A DNA stretch of 64,000 bases from Paucibacter sp. Y2R2-4 (GCF_025717535.1 NZ_JAJIRO010000001.1:682001-746000), one strand, 5' to 3'. Shown: positions 1 through 10,083, counted from the first letter of the stretch. The notes: generated by a model from the letters alone, not told the origin. Translations and numbers: made by a program.

Positions 1-2
1 TG

Positions 3-527
3 CTGGCCCATCCACAGGCGCTGGCGCAATGCCAGAACTGGCTGGCCAAGCATCTACCCAATGCCGAGCGTCGCGCTGTTTCCAGCAATGCCGAAGGCGC
101 GCGCCTGGCGGCCACCAATCCGGCATGGGCGGCCATCGCCAGCGAGCGTGCCTCCACCATTTTTGGCCTGCACATCGCTGCCCACGCCATCCAGGACGAG
201 GCCTACAACCGCACCCGCTTTGCCGTCATCTGCCTGCCGCAGACCATGGCCACGCCACCAGCCACCGGCAATGACTGCACCAGCCTGATCGTCTCGGTAC
301 CCAACAAGCCCGGCGCCATGCATGATCTGCTGGTGCCGCTGAAGACCCATGGCGTTTCGATGACGCGCCTGGAGTCTCGCCCGGCGCGCACCGGCCAGTG
401 GGATTACTATTTCTACATCGATCTGGACGGCCACCCCTCGCAGCCCCATGTGGCGGCGGCACTGACCGAACTGCGCGAGCTGAGCGCCTTTTTCAAGGTG
501 ATTGGCTCCTACCCTCTGAAGGCATAG
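3..527 (+). CDS. pheA: Prephenate dehydratase (P-protein), C-terminal part, cut by window start
   Basis: This is the end of the bifunctional chorismate mutase/prephenate dehydratase that makes phenylpyruvate for phenylalanine synthesis in the cytoplasm. The frame is open from base 3. It shows the end of the dehydratase domain, with the NRTRF motif whose Thr-Arg-Phe is the family's catalytic signature. A C-terminal ACT domain follows, with GAMHDLL and LESRP, the elements that bind phenylalanine for feedback inhibition. The start and any chorismate mutase domain lie outside the window. The stop is 7 bases before tyrA, so the two are probably co-transcribed as an aromatic amino acid operon. Confidence 0.95.
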   Translation: MAHPQALAQCQNWLAKHLPNAERRAVSSNAEGARLAATNPAWAAIASERASTIFGLHIAAHAIQDEAYNRTRFAVICLPQTMATPPATGNDCTSLIVSVPNKPGAMHDLLVPLKTHGVSMTRLESRPARTGQWDYYFYIDLDGHPSQPHVAAALTELRELSAFFKVIGSYPLKA

Positions 528-534
528 ACCGGCG

Positions 535-1413
535 ATGTTCGACCAACTTGGCGTGATCGGCTGCGGCCTGATGGGCGGCTCCTTCGCCTTGGCACTGAAG
601 AAAGCCGGCCTGGTCAAACGCGTGGTGGGCTACAGCAAGTCGCCCTCCACCACTGACATGGCTAAGCGCCTGGGCGTCATCGATGTGGCGGCCGAATCGG
701 CGCTGTTGGCCGTCTCGGGCTCCGACATTGTCTTGATCGCTGTACCCGTCTCGGCCACCGAGTCGACCCTGAAGGCGATTCGCCATCTGGTCACGCCCAA
801 GGTCTTGGTGATGGACGTGGGCTCGACCAAGGGCGATGTGGTGGCCGCGGCGCAGCGCGCCTTGGGCAAGCACATCAATGGCTTCGTGCCGGCGCACCCT
901 ATCACCGGCAAGGAATCGGGTGGCGTGCAAAACGCCGACGTGACGCTCTATCAAGACTGCCAGGTGATCCTGACGCCGCTGCCGCAGACCGATGCAGGCC
1001 TGGTGCAGCGCGCCACCGATGTCTGGTCTGCGCTCGGCGCCCGCGTCTTGAAGATGACGCCAGAGAACCACGACACCGCTTTTGCCGCCGTCAGCCATCT
1101 ACCGCATCTGCTAGCCTTTGCCTACTTTCAATCGGTCGCCGCACAACCGGCCGGCCGTGATTTCCTAAGCCTTGCAGGCCCGGGATTCCGTGATTTCACC
1201 CGCATCGCCGCGAGCGAACCCTCGGTCTGGCGCGACATCCTGATGGCCAACAAGGCCGAGGTGCTGGTGCAGTCGCAACGCTTCCGACAGGCCTTGGATG
1301 CCATCGAAGCGCTGTTGAAAAACGATGACGCTGCAGCGCTGGAAGCCCGCATCCGACTGATCTCGGAAGCCCGCGCTCAGTGGCAATTGGCGGCACCGCG
1401 CCAGCCCAAGTAG
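535..1413 (+). CDS. tyrA: Prephenate dehydrogenase
   Basis: A 292-residue cytoplasmic enzyme that oxidatively decarboxylates prephenate to 4-hydroxyphenylpyruvate for tyrosine. The N-terminus has the dinucleotide-binding loop GCGLMGGS at about residues 9-16. HPITGKESG near residue 123 is the conserved prephenate dehydrogenase segment with the active-site His. SHLPHL and the Arg-containing FRDFTRIA segment follow in the helical dimerisation domain. There is no chorismate mutase or ACT domain, so this is the short monofunctional form. It sits between pheA (7-base gap) and aroA/cmk (60-base gap). Confidence 0.95.
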   Translation: MFDQLGVIGCGLMGGSFALALKKAGLVKRVVGYSKSPSTTDMAKRLGVIDVAAESALLAVSGSDIVLIAVPVSATESTLKAIRHLVTPKVLVMDVGSTKGDVVAAAQRALGKHINGFVPAHPITGKESGGVQNADVTLYQDCQVILTPLPQTDAGLVQRATDVWSALGARVLKMTPENHDTAFAAVSHLPHLLAFAYFQSVAAQPAGRDFLSLAGPGFRDFTRIAASEPSVWRDILMANKAEVLVQSQRFRQALDAIEALLKNDDAAALEARIRLISEARAQWQLAAPRQPK

Positions 1414-1473
1414 ACCGAGAGCGCAGGCGCCTGCCGCGCGCGGCCCTCTACCGCAACTTTTTTTGCTGACACC

Positions 1474-3501
1474 ATGTTCAAGATTCCTTTTCTCGACCTC
1501 CCGCCACTGCGCAGTGCGGCCGGCACCGTGCGCCTGCCGGGCTCCAAAAGCATCTCCAACCGGGTCTTGCTGCTGGCCGGTTTGTCGGAGGGCGTGACCG
1601 AAGTCCACGACCTGCTCGACAGCGATGACACCGCCGTCATGCTCGACTCGCTGAAGGCCTTGGGCTGCCATTTGGAAACCTCGGATCACGGCAAACTGCG
1701 GGTCACCGGCATCGGCGGACGCTTGAGCGTTGGCGAAGCCAAGCTGTTCCTGGGCAATGCCGGCACGGCCATGCGCCCGCTGACCGCCGCACTGGCGGTG
1801 CTGGCCGCCACCCAAGGTGGCGAGTTCGAGTTGAGCGGCGTGGCCCGCATGCATGAGCGCCCCATTGGAGACTTGGTCGATGCCTTGCGCCTGCTGGGCT
1901 GCAAGATCGATTGCCTGGGCCAAGAAGGCTATCCGCCCTTGAAGCTGAGCGGCCCCTCGGCCCTTGACCTGAGCCAGCCCGTCAAGGTGCGCGGCGATGT
2001 GTCCAGCCAGTTTCTGACCGCGCTGCTCTTGGCGCTGCCCTTGGTCGCGACCGAGCAAGACGTGGTCATCGAGGTCATCGGCGAGCTGATCTCCAAACCC
2101 TATATCCACATCACGCTGGAACTGTTGAAGCGCTTTGGCATCCAGGTGCAAAGCGAGGGTTGGCAGCGCTTCACCATCCCGGCCGGCAGCCGCTATCGCT
2201 CGCCAGGCACGGTGCATGTGGAAGGCGATGCCTCCTCGGCCTCTTACTTTGTGGCCCTGGGCGCCTTGGCGGCCGTGGACGCCCCGCTGCGCATCGAAGG
2301 CGTAGGCAGCGCCTCGCTGCAAGGCGATGTGCGCTTTGTTGAAGCGGCTCAGGCCATGGGCGCCAAGGTCGAAGCCGGGCCCAATTGGCTGGAAGTGCGC
2401 CGTGGCGCCTGGCCACTGCGCGGGATCGAGTTGGACTGCAACCACATCCCCGACGCCGCCATGACCTTGGCCGTGATGGCCTTGTACGCCGATGCGCCGA
2501 CGCTGCTGAGCAATATCGCCAGCTGGCGCGTCAAGGAAACCGACCGCATCGCCGCCATGGCGACCGAATTGCGCAAGCTCGGCGCTCTCGTCGAAGAAGG
2601 CCCGGACTGGCTGCGCGTTCATCCGCTGAAGGCCTGGCAAGCCGCCGCCATCCACACCTATGACGATCACCGCATCGCCATGTGCTTCTCGCTCGCCGCT
2701 TTCAATGGCCTGGTCGCGGACAAAACCCACGCCTCGGTACCGGTGCGGATTCTGGAGCCGCACTGCGTCGCCAAGACCTTCCCCGATTACTTCGAAACCC
2801 TGTTCGAGGTCAGCAAGGCACGCAGCAAGGACATCCCGGTGATCTGCATCGACGGGCCCACCGCTTCCGGCAAGGGCACCCTGGCCGATGAAGTCGCTCA
2901 CGCCTTGGGCTATGTGGTGCTGGACTCCGGCATGCTGTACCGGGCCAGCGGCCTGGCCGCCCAGCGCGCCGGTGTCGATCTGGATGATGGCCAAGCCGTG
3001 GCTGCCGTGGCCGCGCGCTTGGACCTGCACTTCCGCAAAGGCCGCGTCACCCTGGGCGAAGATGACATCACCGACGCCCTGCGCCTGGAGACCACCGGCC
3101 TCTTGGCCTCCAAGGTCGCCGCCCACACCGAGGTGCGCCACGCCCTCAACCAATTGCAGCTGGACTACCGCCGCCTTCCCGGCTTGGTGGCCGATGGGCG
3201 CGATATGGGCACGGCCGTTTTTCCCGATGCCGGACTGAAGGTTTTTCTCACGGCAAGCGCCACCACAAGGGCCGAGCGTCGCTACAAGCAATTGATTTCC
3301 AAGGGGATTTCGGCTAGTATCGCGGGCTTGCGTCAAGATTTGGAGGCGCGTGACTTGCAGGACAAATCCCGCAAGGCATCGCCACTAGCCCCTGCCGCAG
3401 ATGCGCGCGAGCTCAACAACTCGGCCCTGTCCATTGAGGAATCAAAGGATTTGGTGCTGGCTTGGTGGGCTCAAGCGGGGCCGTTTGCAGACCAGCGTTG
3501 A
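1474..3501 (+). CDS. aroA/cmk: EPSP synthase fused to cytidylate kinase
   Basis: One uninterrupted 675-codon frame encodes two enzymes. Residues 1 to about 445 are 3-phosphoshikimate 1-carboxyvinyltransferase, with [10 protein letters not shown] at the N-terminus, [11 protein letters not shown], and RVKETDRI near residue 350. It catalyses the sixth shikimate step. From about residue 455 a complete cytidylate kinase begins, with the P-loop GPTASGKGT starting at residue 461, then DSGMLYRA and DGRDMGT; it phosphorylates CMP and dCMP. No stop or restart signal separates the halves. Bifunctional AroA/CMK proteins are known in Burkholderiales, where the separate neighbours of other proteobacteria have merged. 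rpsA follows, as cmk-rpsA does in many proteobacteria. Confidence 0.96.
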   Translation: MFKIPFLDLPPLRSAAGTVRLPGSKSISNRVLLLAGLSEGVTEVHDLLDSDDTAVMLDSLKALGCHLETSDHGKLRVTGIGGRLSVGEAKLFLGNAGTAMRPLTAALAVLAATQGGEFELSGVARMHERPIGDLVDALRLLGCKIDCLGQEGYPPLKLSGPSALDLSQPVKVRGDVSSQFLTALLLALPLVATEQDVVIEVIGELISKPYIHITLELLKRFGIQVQSEGWQRFTIPAGSRYRSPGTVHVEGDASSASYFVALGALAAVDAPLRIEGVGSASLQGDVRFVEAAQAMGAKVEAGPNWLEVRRGAWPLRGIELDCNHIPDAAMTLAVMALYADAPTLLSNIASWRVKETDRIAAMATELRKLGALVEEGPDWLRVHPLKAWQAAAIHTYDDHRIAMCFSLAAFNGLVADKTHASVPVRILEPHCVAKTFPDYFETLFEVSKARSKDIPVICIDGPTASGKGTLADEVAHALGYVVLDSGMLYRASGLAAQRAGVDLDDGQAVAAVAARLDLHFRKGRVTLGEDDITDALRLETTGLLASKVAAHTEVRHALNQLQLDYRRLPGLVADGRDMGTAVFPDAGLKVFLTASATTRAERRYKQLISKGISASIAGLRQDLEARDLQDKSRKASPLAPAADARELNNSALSIEESKDLVLAWWAQAGPFADQR

Positions 3502-3529
3502 TCTGCAAAAAGCTCAGTAACACGCCGGG

Positions 3530-3566
3530 CCGGTCTTCCATTCGAACGTCAGTTCACCAAGACCGG
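3530..3566 (+). promoter_or_regulatory. Inverted repeat in the rpsA leader
   Basis: CCGGTCTT at 3530-3537 and AAGACCGG at 3559-3566 form an 8-base inverted repeat around a 21-base loop, in the 154-base gap between aroA/cmk and rpsA. No T-run follows, so it does not look like a terminator. S1 is known to repress its own translation through leader structure in E. coli; a similar role here is only a guess. Confidence 0.3.
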
Positions 3567-3655
3567 TCTTGTCCACAACCTAACCCGCGAAGCCGCAAGG
3601 CCAAGCACCCATCGTCCGCCGGTCAAACGCCTTGATCAGCTGGCCAGGAAACACC

Positions 3656-5365
3656 ATGTCCCAAACCCAAACCACATCCTTCGCCGCCGGCTCTTTTGCC
3701 GCCATGTTCGAGGAGTCGCTGCAGCGCTCCGACCTGCGCGCCGGTGAAGTGATTTCCGCCGAAGTCGTGCGCATCGAGCACAGCTTCGTCGTCGTGAACG
3801 CAGGCCTCAAGTCTGAGTCCTACGTGCCAATCGAAGAATTCAAGAACGACCAGGGCGAGCTGGAAGTTCAAATCGGTGACTTCGTTTCCGTGGCCATCGA
3901 CGCCATCGAAAACGGCTACGGCGACACCATCCTGTCGCGCGACAAGGCCAAGCGTCTGGCCTCGTGGCTGTCGCTGGAAACCGCACTGGAGTCGGGCGAC
4001 TTCGTGACCGGTACCGTGTCGGGCAAGGTCAAGGGCGGCCTGACCGTTCTGGTCAACGGCATCCGCGCCTTCCTGCCGGGTTCCCTGCTGGACACACGTC
4101 CGGTCAAGGACATGAGCCCGTACGAAGGCAAGACCATGGAATTCAAGGTCATCAAGCTGGACCGCAAGCGCAACAACGTCGTGTTGTCGCGTCGTGCTGT
4201 GGTTGAGGCTTCGATGGGCGAAGAGCGCGCCAAGCTGCTGGAAACTTTGGCCGAAGGCGCCATCGTTCAAGGCGTGGTCAAGAACATCACCGAATACGGT
4301 GCCTTCGTGGATCTGGGTGGTATCGACGGCCTGCTGCACATCACCGACATGGCATGGCGCCGTGTCCGTCACCCGAGCGAAGTGGTCACTGTCGGTCAGG
4401 AACTGACCGCCAAGATCCTGAAGTTCGATGCTGAGAAGAACCGCGTTTCGCTGGGTCTGAAGCAGCTGGGCGACGATCCATGGTTCGGCGTTGCTCGCCG
4501 CTACCCCACCAGCACCCGCCTGTTCGGCAAGATCACCAACATCGCTGACTACGGCGCATTCGTTGAAATCGAGCCGGGCATCGAAGGTCTGGTGCACGTG
4601 TCCGAAATGGACTGGACCAACAAGAACATTGCTCCTTCGAAGCTGGTCACTCTGGGTGACGAAGTCGAAGTCATGGTCCTGGAAATCGACGAAGACAAGC
4701 GTCGCATCTCCCTGGGCATGAAGCAGTGCAAGGCCAATCCTTGGGAAGATTTCGCTGAAACCGTCAAGCGCGGCGACCGCGTCAAGGGCCCCGTCAAGTC
4801 GATCACCGACTTCGGCGTGTTCGTTGGCCTGGCTCAAGGCATCGACGGTCTGGTGCACTTGTCCGACCTGTCCTGGAACGAAACCGGCGAAGCTGCTGTG
4901 CGCAACTTCAAGAAGGGCCAAGAAGTCGAAGCCCTGGTTCTGGCCGTGGACGTCGAGCGCGAGCGCATCTCCCTGGGCATCAAGCAGCTGGACAGCGACC
5001 CGTTCACCACCTACACCACGGTCAATGACCGCGGCATGACGGTGACCGGCAAGGTCAAGACTGTGGACGCCCGTGGCGCCGAGATCGAGTTGGCCGACGA
5101 AGTGCTGGGCTACCTGCGCGCTTCGGAAATCAGCCGTGACCGCGTGGAAGATGCCCGCAATGTGCTGAAGGAAGGCGACGAAGTCACTTCCGTCATCATC
5201 AACATCGACCGCAAGACCCGCAACATCCAGTTGTCGGTCAAGGCCAAGGACAACGCCGACAACCAGGAAGCGATGCAGCGCCTGTCGGCCACGTCTGAGC
5301 GTGAAAACGCCGGCACCACCAGCCTGGGCGCCCTGCTGCGCGCCAAGCTGGACAACCAAGGCTAA
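3656..5365 (+). CDS. rpsA: 30S ribosomal protein S1
   Basis: A 569-residue RNA-binding protein that brings mRNA to the 30S subunit. It shows the usual series of S1/OB repeats; clear ones include [28 protein letters not shown] and [13 protein letters not shown], with six expected for the family. I chose the ATG at 3656 because AGGAA lies 5 bases upstream and the product then begins [20 protein letters not shown], like other S1 proteins; an in-frame ATG at 3632 has no such support. Codon choice is more biased than in the neighbours, as expected for a very highly expressed gene. A strong terminator follows at 5407. Confidence 0.97.
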   Translation: MSQTQTTSFAAGSFAAMFEESLQRSDLRAGEVISAEVVRIEHSFVVVNAGLKSESYVPIEEFKNDQGELEVQIGDFVSVAIDAIENGYGDTILSRDKAKRLASWLSLETALESGDFVTGTVSGKVKGGLTVLVNGIRAFLPGSLLDTRPVKDMSPYEGKTMEFKVIKLDRKRNNVVLSRRAVVEASMGEERAKLLETLAEGAIVQGVVKNITEYGAFVDLGGIDGLLHITDMAWRRVRHPSEVVTVGQELTAKILKFDAEKNRVSLGLKQLGDDPWFGVARRYPTSTRLFGKITNIADYGAFVEIEPGIEGLVHVSEMDWTNKNIAPSKLVTLGDEVEVMVLEIDEDKRRISLGMKQCKANPWEDFAETVKRGDRVKGPVKSITDFGVFVGLAQGIDGLVHLSDLSWNETGEAAVRNFKKGQEVEALVLAVDVERERISLGIKQLDSDPFTTYTTVNDRGMTVTGKVKTVDARGAEIELADEVLGYLRASEISRDRVEDARNVLKEGDEVTSVIINIDRKTRNIQLSVKAKDNADNQEAMQRLSATSERENAGTTSLGALLRAKLDNQG

Positions 5366-5406
5366 AAATTGCCCTCAGCTCCTTCGGGGGCTGCGCAATG
5401 CCGAAC

Positions 5407-5440
5407 AGGCCCGCCTCCGCAAGGAGCGCGGGCCTTTTTT
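5407..5440 (+). terminator. Rho-independent terminator after rpsA
   Basis: AGGCCCGC pairs with GCGGGCCT, and inside it CTCC pairs with GGAG around a GCAA tetraloop, followed directly by six T. It lies 42 bases after the rpsA stop and 34 bases before ihfB. ihfB therefore needs its own promoter or readthrough. Confidence 0.9.
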
Positions 5441-5473
5441 ATGAGAACCTTCTGCCCACTCTGAACCGCCTCC

Positions 5474-5800
5474 ATGACCCGTTCCGACCTTGTTGCCTTG
5501 CTGGCCGACCGCTTTGGTCAACTGACGCAGCGCGACACCGAATTTGCCGTCAAGACCATTCTTGACGCCATGTCGGATGCCTTGGCGCGCGGCCATCGGA
5601 TCGAGATTCGCGGCTTTGGCAGCTTTCAGGTCAACCGCCGTCCGCCCCGCACCGGCCGCAACCCGCGCAGCGGCGCGCAGGTGATGATTCCGGAAAAGCT
5701 GGTGCCCCATTTCAAGCCGGGCAAGGCTTTGCGCGAAGCGGTGGACGCCAGCGGACAAGCCATGGGCGAAGTGCCGGCCAAGCAACAGATTGCGGATTGA
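5474..5800 (+). CDS. ihfB: Integration host factor subunit beta
   Basis: A 108-residue member of the HU/IHF family that bends DNA as a heterodimer with Ihf[15 protein letters not shown] and the DNA-binding beta-arm segment [21 protein letters not shown] are characteristic. The arm carries the conserved RNP run whose Pro intercalates into DNA. The C-terminus is about 10 residues longer than E. coli IhfB. The position directly after rpsA matches the rpsA-ihfB order of many beta- and gammaproteobacteria and favours IhfB over HU. Confidence 0.93.
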   Translation: MTRSDLVALLADRFGQLTQRDTEFAVKTILDAMSDALARGHRIEIRGFGSFQVNRRPPRTGRNPRSGAQVMIPEKLVPHFKPGKALREAVDASGQAMGEVPAKQQIAD

Positions 5801-5843
5801 GTCTGCTGGGTGCAGCCAACGGCGGCACTAGAATCGCCGCTCC

Positions 5844-6152
5844 ATGAGCATCTTCATTTGGCTGTTTAGAGCCTTCCTCTTCTTTGCGCTGTTCGCCTTT
5901 GCGCTGAACAACAGCGACGAGGTCGTCGTTCGCTGGTTCTTCGGGCGCGAATGGCATTCGCCATTGGTGATCGTCGTCTTGATCGCCTTTGGCATGGGCT
6001 GCGCCCTGGGCGTCCTGGCCATGGTGCCGGCCTGGTGGCACCACCGCCGCATCGCGGCCAACCGTGCACCGGCAACAGGCAACACCCCAGCTGAAACAGA
6101 CGGCAACGCCGCTCCCTTGACCCCTCCCCCTGTGATCCACGATGGACTTTGA
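5844..6152 (+). CDS. lapA: LapA family inner-membrane protein
   Basis: A 102-residue protein with two hydrophobic segments, at about residues 5-22 and 38-62, separated by the short NNSDEVVVRWFFGREW loop seen in LapA/YciS proteins. A Pro/Thr-rich tail follows. In E. coli, LapA works with LapB at the inner membrane in lipopolysaccharide assembly and control of LpxC. The 3' end overlaps lapB by 11 bases, so the two are translationally coupled, and the order rpsA-ihfB-lapA-lapB is the conserved one. Confidence 0.88.
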   Translation: MSIFIWLFRAFLFFALFAFALNNSDEVVVRWFFGREWHSPLVIVVLIAFGMGCALGVLAMVPAWWHHRRIAANRAPATGNTPAETDGNAAPLTPPPVIHDGL

Positions 6153-7290
6153 CCTGCGTTGGCTGCTCTTCGTGCTGCCTGCAGCGTTTGCCCTGGGTTG
6201 GCTGGCCTCCAAGCTGGACACTCGGCAGTGGACACGTGAGCAGAAGAGCGCGCCCAAGGCCTATTTCAAAGGTCTGAACCTGCTGCTGAACGAACAGCAA
6301 GACAAGGCCATCGATGCCTTCATCGAAGCCGTTCAGCACGACCCCGACACCTCCGAGCTGCATTTCGCTCTGGGCAATCTGTTTCGCCGCCGAGGTGAAT
6401 ATGAACGCGCGGTGCGGGTGCATCAACACCTCTTGCAGCGGGGCGACCTGCCACGCAGCGAACGCGACCGCGCCCAGCATGCGCTGGCGCAAGACTTCTA
6501 CAAGGCCGGGCTGTTTGACCGCGCCGAGACTGCGTTTCAGGCCCTCATCGACACCCCCTTCCAGAACGAGGCCGAGCTGGCCCTGTTGGCGCTCTATGAG
6601 CGCACCCGCGACTGGCGCAAAGCCGCCGAAGTTGCTCGTCACCTAGAGCAAACCGGCACCGCCTCCTTTGCCGCTCGGATTGCACACTACCTGTGCGAGC
6701 TGGCTCTCGAAGCACAGGCCCGAGACCAAGACGGCGATGCCAAGGACTTGCTGGCTGAAGCCCGCAAAGTGGCGCCGCAGTCGGCGCGCGCCCATGTCCT
6801 GCTGGGCCAAATGCAAGCCCGCTTGGGCGAGCACCGTGCCGCCATGGCGGCTTATGCCGAATTGCTGGCCGTCAACCCGGAAGCTTTCAATTTGGTGGCG
6901 CGAGACTTTGCTGACGCGGCCTTGGCCTGTGGCTGCCAAGAGCGAGCCTTGGCGATTTTGAGCGATCAATACAGCCGCACGCCCGGCATGCATTTGCTGC
7001 AAGCCATCGCCAAGCTGGAGCCCGCCGCGGCGCAGCAACGCGAACGCCTGTGCCGCCACTTGCGCGAGCAACCCAGTCTGTCAGCCGCGCGCACCTTGTT
7101 GACCCAAAGCCAGTTTCAGCTGAGTGAAGCCGAAGCGCCTTTGGTCACCGGTGCCATTGATCGCGCCGTGCGCCCTCTGCAGCGCTATCGCTGCGCCGCC
7201 TGCGGCTTCGAGGCGCAGCACTATTTCTGGCAGTGCCCCGGTTGCCTGAACTGGGACACCTACCCACCGCGCCACGTGGAAGAACTCTAA
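6142..7290 (+). CDS. lapB: Lipopolysaccharide assembly protein LapB (YciM)
   Basis: A 382-residue protein with one N-terminal membrane anchor (about residues 4-20), a long run of TPR-type helical repeats, and a C-terminal rubredoxin-like metal knuckle with Cys351, Cys354, Cys365 and Cys368 (CAAC and CPGC). This matches E. coli LapB, which links lipid A synthesis to transport and presents LpxC to FtsH for degradation. The start overlaps lapA. Three glycan-related genes follow at once, and msbA lies about 4 kb further on, fitting an envelope polysaccharide block. Confidence 0.93.
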   Translation: MDFDLRWLLFVLPAAFALGWLASKLDTRQWTREQKSAPKAYFKGLNLLLNEQQDKAIDAFIEAVQHDPDTSELHFALGNLFRRRGEYERAVRVHQHLLQRGDLPRSERDRAQHALAQDFYKAGLFDRAETAFQALIDTPFQNEAELALLALYERTRDWRKAAEVARHLEQTGTASFAARIAHYLCELALEAQARDQDGDAKDLLAEARKVAPQSARAHVLLGQMQARLGEHRAAMAAYAELLAVNPEAFNLVARDFADAALACGCQERALAILSDQYSRTPGMHLLQAIAKLEPAAAQQRERLCRHLREQPSLSAARTLLTQSQFQLSEAEAPLVTGAIDRAVRPLQRYRCAACGFEAQHYFWQCPGCLNWDTYPPRHVEEL

Positions 7291-7303
7291 GAAAGCCAGG
7301 ACC

Positions 7304-8032
7304 ATGGACGAGCGCGTCATCCTTTGCATGAAATGGGGCACCAAATACGGCCCCGAATACGTCAACCGGCTCTACGCCATGGTGCGCCGCCACCTCAAGG
7401 GCGAAATCAAGTTTGTCTGCTTGACGGACCGCAACGAAGGCATTCGCGACGAAGTTCAGTGCCTGCCAATTCCTGAGCTGACCCTGCCTAACGGCGAGCC
7501 CGAGCGTGGCTGGAAGAAGCTCACCACCTTTGAAGCCGACCTTTACGGCCTCAAAGGCATGGCCCTGTTCCTCGATCTAGATGTGGTGATCGTGGGCGAC
7601 ATCACGCCCTTCTTTGAAGTGCCGGGCGAGTTCTTGATCATCCATGACTGGAAACGCCCCTGGCGCATCACCGGCAATTCCTCGGTCTACCGCTTCCAAC
7701 TTGGCGCCCATGCCGATGTGCTGGAGAAGTTCCGGCAAAACCAGGCCCAGGCCAAGGCGGACTTCCGTAACGAACAGGCTTATCTGACCGATGTACTGCA
7801 CAAGCAGGGCAAGGTGCAGTACTGGGATTCAAGCTGGTGCGCCAGCTACAAATACCACTGCATCCCGACCTGGCCGAGCAGCTACTGGCGCGACCCCATC
7901 ATCCCCAAGGGCGCACGCATCTTGATCTTCCACGGGGTGATGAACCCGCCCGATGCCTTGGCTGGACGCAACAATGGCAACTGGCGGCATGCCCGTCCAG
8001 CCCATTGGATTGCCGATCACTGGCGCGAATGA
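7304..8032 (+). CDS. Putative nucleotide-sugar glycosyltransferase
   Basis: A 242-residue protein with no signal peptide. ILCMKWGTKYGPEYVNRLY at the N-terminus and a DxD-type metal-binding motif at Asp91-Leu-Asp93 (FLDLDVVIVGD) suggest a GT-A fold that binds a metal and nucleotide sugar. The segment RITGNSSVYRF and the late HGVMNPPDA resemble uncharacterised glycosyltransferases found beside lapB in Burkholderiales. Donor and acceptor cannot be read from the sequence. It starts 13 bases after lapB and is followed closely by two more glycan genes, so an LPS or other surface glycan is the likely target. Confidence 0.75.
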   Translation: MDERVILCMKWGTKYGPEYVNRLYAMVRRHLKGEIKFVCLTDRNEGIRDEVQCLPIPELTLPNGEPERGWKKLTTFEADLYGLKGMALFLDLDVVIVGDITPFFEVPGEFLIIHDWKRPWRITGNSSVYRFQLGAHADVLEKFRQNQAQAKADFRNEQAYLTDVLHKQGKVQYWDSSWCASYKYHCIPTWPSSYWRDPIIPKGARILIFHGVMNPPDALAGRNNGNWRHARPAHWIADHWRE

Positions 8033-8053
8033 GTAGCGAGACTCAAGCTCGGC

Positions 8054-9052
8054 ATGGCTAGTGGATTCACCTTGGTTTTGACGATTGCGCTGGCAGTGCT
8101 GGGTGTGCTGCTGCTCGCCGTACTATGGGAAGGCGCGCAGATCCTGTTCGCCCGGGTGCCTGCCTATCCCAAGACGGTCTTGGTGATGCCGCATGGCGAG
8201 ACGCCAGCAAGTTCGCCCAAGGCCATTCCCAAGCTGATTTGGGCCTATTGGCATGAAACGCCGCCACCGGACTTCATCGCCCGCTGCCAAGCCAACTGGC
8301 AACGCTTTGCGCCCGACCATGAGGTGCGCCTTCTGCACCAGGGCAATATCCACGACTGGGTGGACACCCAGGCCTTTGAAGACCGATTGCAGAAGTTGCC
8401 GCATTACCGGCAGGCCGATTGGCTGCGCCTGCAATTACTGGCCCAGCATGGCGGCTTTTGGATCGATGCCTCCGCCCTGCTGTGCGAAAGCCTGGACTGG
8501 GCCCATCAACTGCAGCAGCAAAGCCAGGCCGAATTCGTCGGTTTCTACATCGACCGTTTCACCACCCGGCCCGAGCAGCCCATTGTGGAGAACTGGTTCA
8601 TGGCCGCGCCTGCCGGCAGCGCCTTTGTGCACGATCTGGCCGAAGAGTTTGGCCACGCCCTCAGCATCGGCGAAGAGGCCTATTTGCAGGCCTTGCAGGC
8701 GCAAGGCAAGTTGCAGCGCGTAGCACAAGGCCTGGGACCCAAGGATCAGGCCTATCTGATCATGCACATGGCCGCTGCTGTTTTGCTGGATGAGCCCAAA
8801 GCATCCTACCGCCTGGCCTTGCTGCGCGCCGAAGACTCCGCCCTGGGCTTTCATTCCGCGCTGCGCTGGCGCAAACGCCACCTGAATGCCCGCTTAGCTC
8901 TGAGCCCCTGCCCCAAACGTCTGCCGGTCTTGATCAAGCTGCGCGGCGGTGATCGCCGCGTCGTGGAACAAGGCTGGAAGCTCGGCCGCGTCTACCGCGG
9001 CAGCGCCTTGGCGCGTTTGCTGGGCATGCCCAATCAAAACAATCGCGGATGA
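8054..9052 (+). CDS. Capsular polysaccharide synthesis/GT32-type glycosyltransferase
   Basis: A 332-residue protein with an N-terminal membrane segment (about residues 4-25) and a cytoplasmic catalytic part. PKLIWAYWHETPPP and ADWLRLQLLAQHGGFWIDAS form the core of the Caps_synth/Gly_transf_sug families, with Asp138 of GGFWIDAS in the metal-binding position. Family members transfer sugars in capsule or LPS outer-core assembly; the sugar is unknown here. The stop overlaps the next start in ATGA at 9049-9052, indicating translational coupling with the GT2 gene. Confidence 0.8.
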   Translation: MASGFTLVLTIALAVLGVLLLAVLWEGAQILFARVPAYPKTVLVMPHGETPASSPKAIPKLIWAYWHETPPPDFIARCQANWQRFAPDHEVRLLHQGNIHDWVDTQAFEDRLQKLPHYRQADWLRLQLLAQHGGFWIDASALLCESLDWAHQLQQQSQAEFVGFYIDRFTTRPEQPIVENWFMAAPAGSAFVHDLAEEFGHALSIGEEAYLQALQAQGKLQRVAQGLGPKDQAYLIMHMAAAVLLDEPKASYRLALLRAEDSALGFHSALRWRKRHLNARLALSPCPKRLPVLIKLRGGDRRVVEQGWKLGRVYRGSALARLLGMPNQNNRG

Positions 9053-10065
9053 GCCTCACGTCATCTCCCTGGCTCAGCATCCTGCTGCCGGTCTACAAGG
9101 TGGAGGCCTTTCTTGAAGACTGCGCCAAGTCCATCCTCAGCCAGGCCGATGCCGGGGTGGAATTGATCTTTGTCGACGATGCCTCACCCGACGGCTCGGC
9201 CGGCATCCTGGCCGATTTGCAGGCGAGCCATCAGGCCCAAGTGCAAGTGATTCGGCATGAGCGAAACCAAGGCCTGAGTGCTGCCCGCAATACGGCCTTG
9301 GCCGCGGCACGCGGCGACTATCTGTGGTTTGTTGACTCCGACGACCTGCTGGAACCCGGCGCGCTGGCCTCACTCAAAGCGGTGATTGAGGCCGATACGC
9401 CGGACCTGATCTTGTGTGATTTCAGGGCCTTCGATGACGAAGCCAACCCCGACTGCAGCAGCCAGCCGCGCTATGCCCATATCCCGACCTTCAAGGGCCT
9501 AAGCCGAAGCTTGAGCCGCGATCGCAGCGCCTTGATTGCAGGCTTGTTTGAAGCTGGGCAGCTGCACTCCTGGTCCAAGATCGTCAAACGTTTGGCGTGG
9601 CCCGAGGGCTTGCTGTTTCCGGTGGGGCGGACTTTTGAGGACCTGGCGGTATCGCCAGGCCTGGCCTTGCATGCGCAGAGCTTTGTGCACATGCCCGAGG
9701 TCTGGCTGGCCTACCGACAAAGAGCGGGCAGCATCTTGGCCCAGCTGAGCGCAGTCAAAATCGAAGATTGGATGCTGGCCATGGTGGGCTTCGGCCAGCA
9801 GTTGAATGCGGCCCAATTGCCAGCGCCTGAGGAAGCGGTATTCCAGGTCGCACATTTCAATGCGCGCACCTTTATCCGAGCCTGCAAACGCTTTGTCAAA
9901 CTGGGCGGCCAGGCAACAGACTCACAAACCCTGGCTCGTTTCGCCAGGCATTGGCAGGCCTCGTCGCCTCTCAACGCGCAGGCCTTGAGCCGGGCTTATC
10001 TGAAACGGGGTCTCTGGCTGCGGGCCATGCAGCTGCACTACTGGGTCTGGCGCGCTGGGCGGTAA
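9049..10065 (+). CDS. Glycosyltransferase family 2
   Basis: A 338-residue GT-A enzyme. SILLPVYKVEAFLEDC at the N-terminus, VDDASPDGSAG for nucleotide binding and FVDSDDLLEPGAL with the DxD metal site are typical of GT2. No transmembrane anchor is evident, so it probably acts at the cytoplasmic face of the inner membrane on a lipid-linked acceptor. The start overlaps the previous gene by 4 bases. The stop is 18 bases from the convergent GT4 gene. Confidence 0.88.
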   Translation: MSLTSSPWLSILLPVYKVEAFLEDCAKSILSQADAGVELIFVDDASPDGSAGILADLQASHQAQVQVIRHERNQGLSAARNTALAAARGDYLWFVDSDDLLEPGALASLKAVIEADTPDLILCDFRAFDDEANPDCSSQPRYAHIPTFKGLSRSLSRDRSALIAGLFEAGQLHSWSKIVKRLAWPEGLLFPVGRTFEDLAVSPGLALHAQSFVHMPEVWLAYRQRAGSILAQLSAVKIEDWMLAMVGFGQQLNAAQLPAPEEAVFQVAHFNARTFIRACKRFVKLGGQATDSQTLARFARHWQASSPLNAQALSRAYLKRGLWLRAMQLHYWVWRAGR

Positions 10066-10083
10066 GCAGATTGTGGTCCGGCT

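Noticed and set aside
3623-5359. Long open frame antisense to rpsA (about 578 codons), and similar ones opposite aroA/cmk, dnaE, fumarase, ggt and the TonB receptor
   Set aside because: These arise from high GC and strong codon bias on the true strand. The predicted proteins show no recognisable domains and are rich in His, Gln and Gly, as expected for antisense frames.
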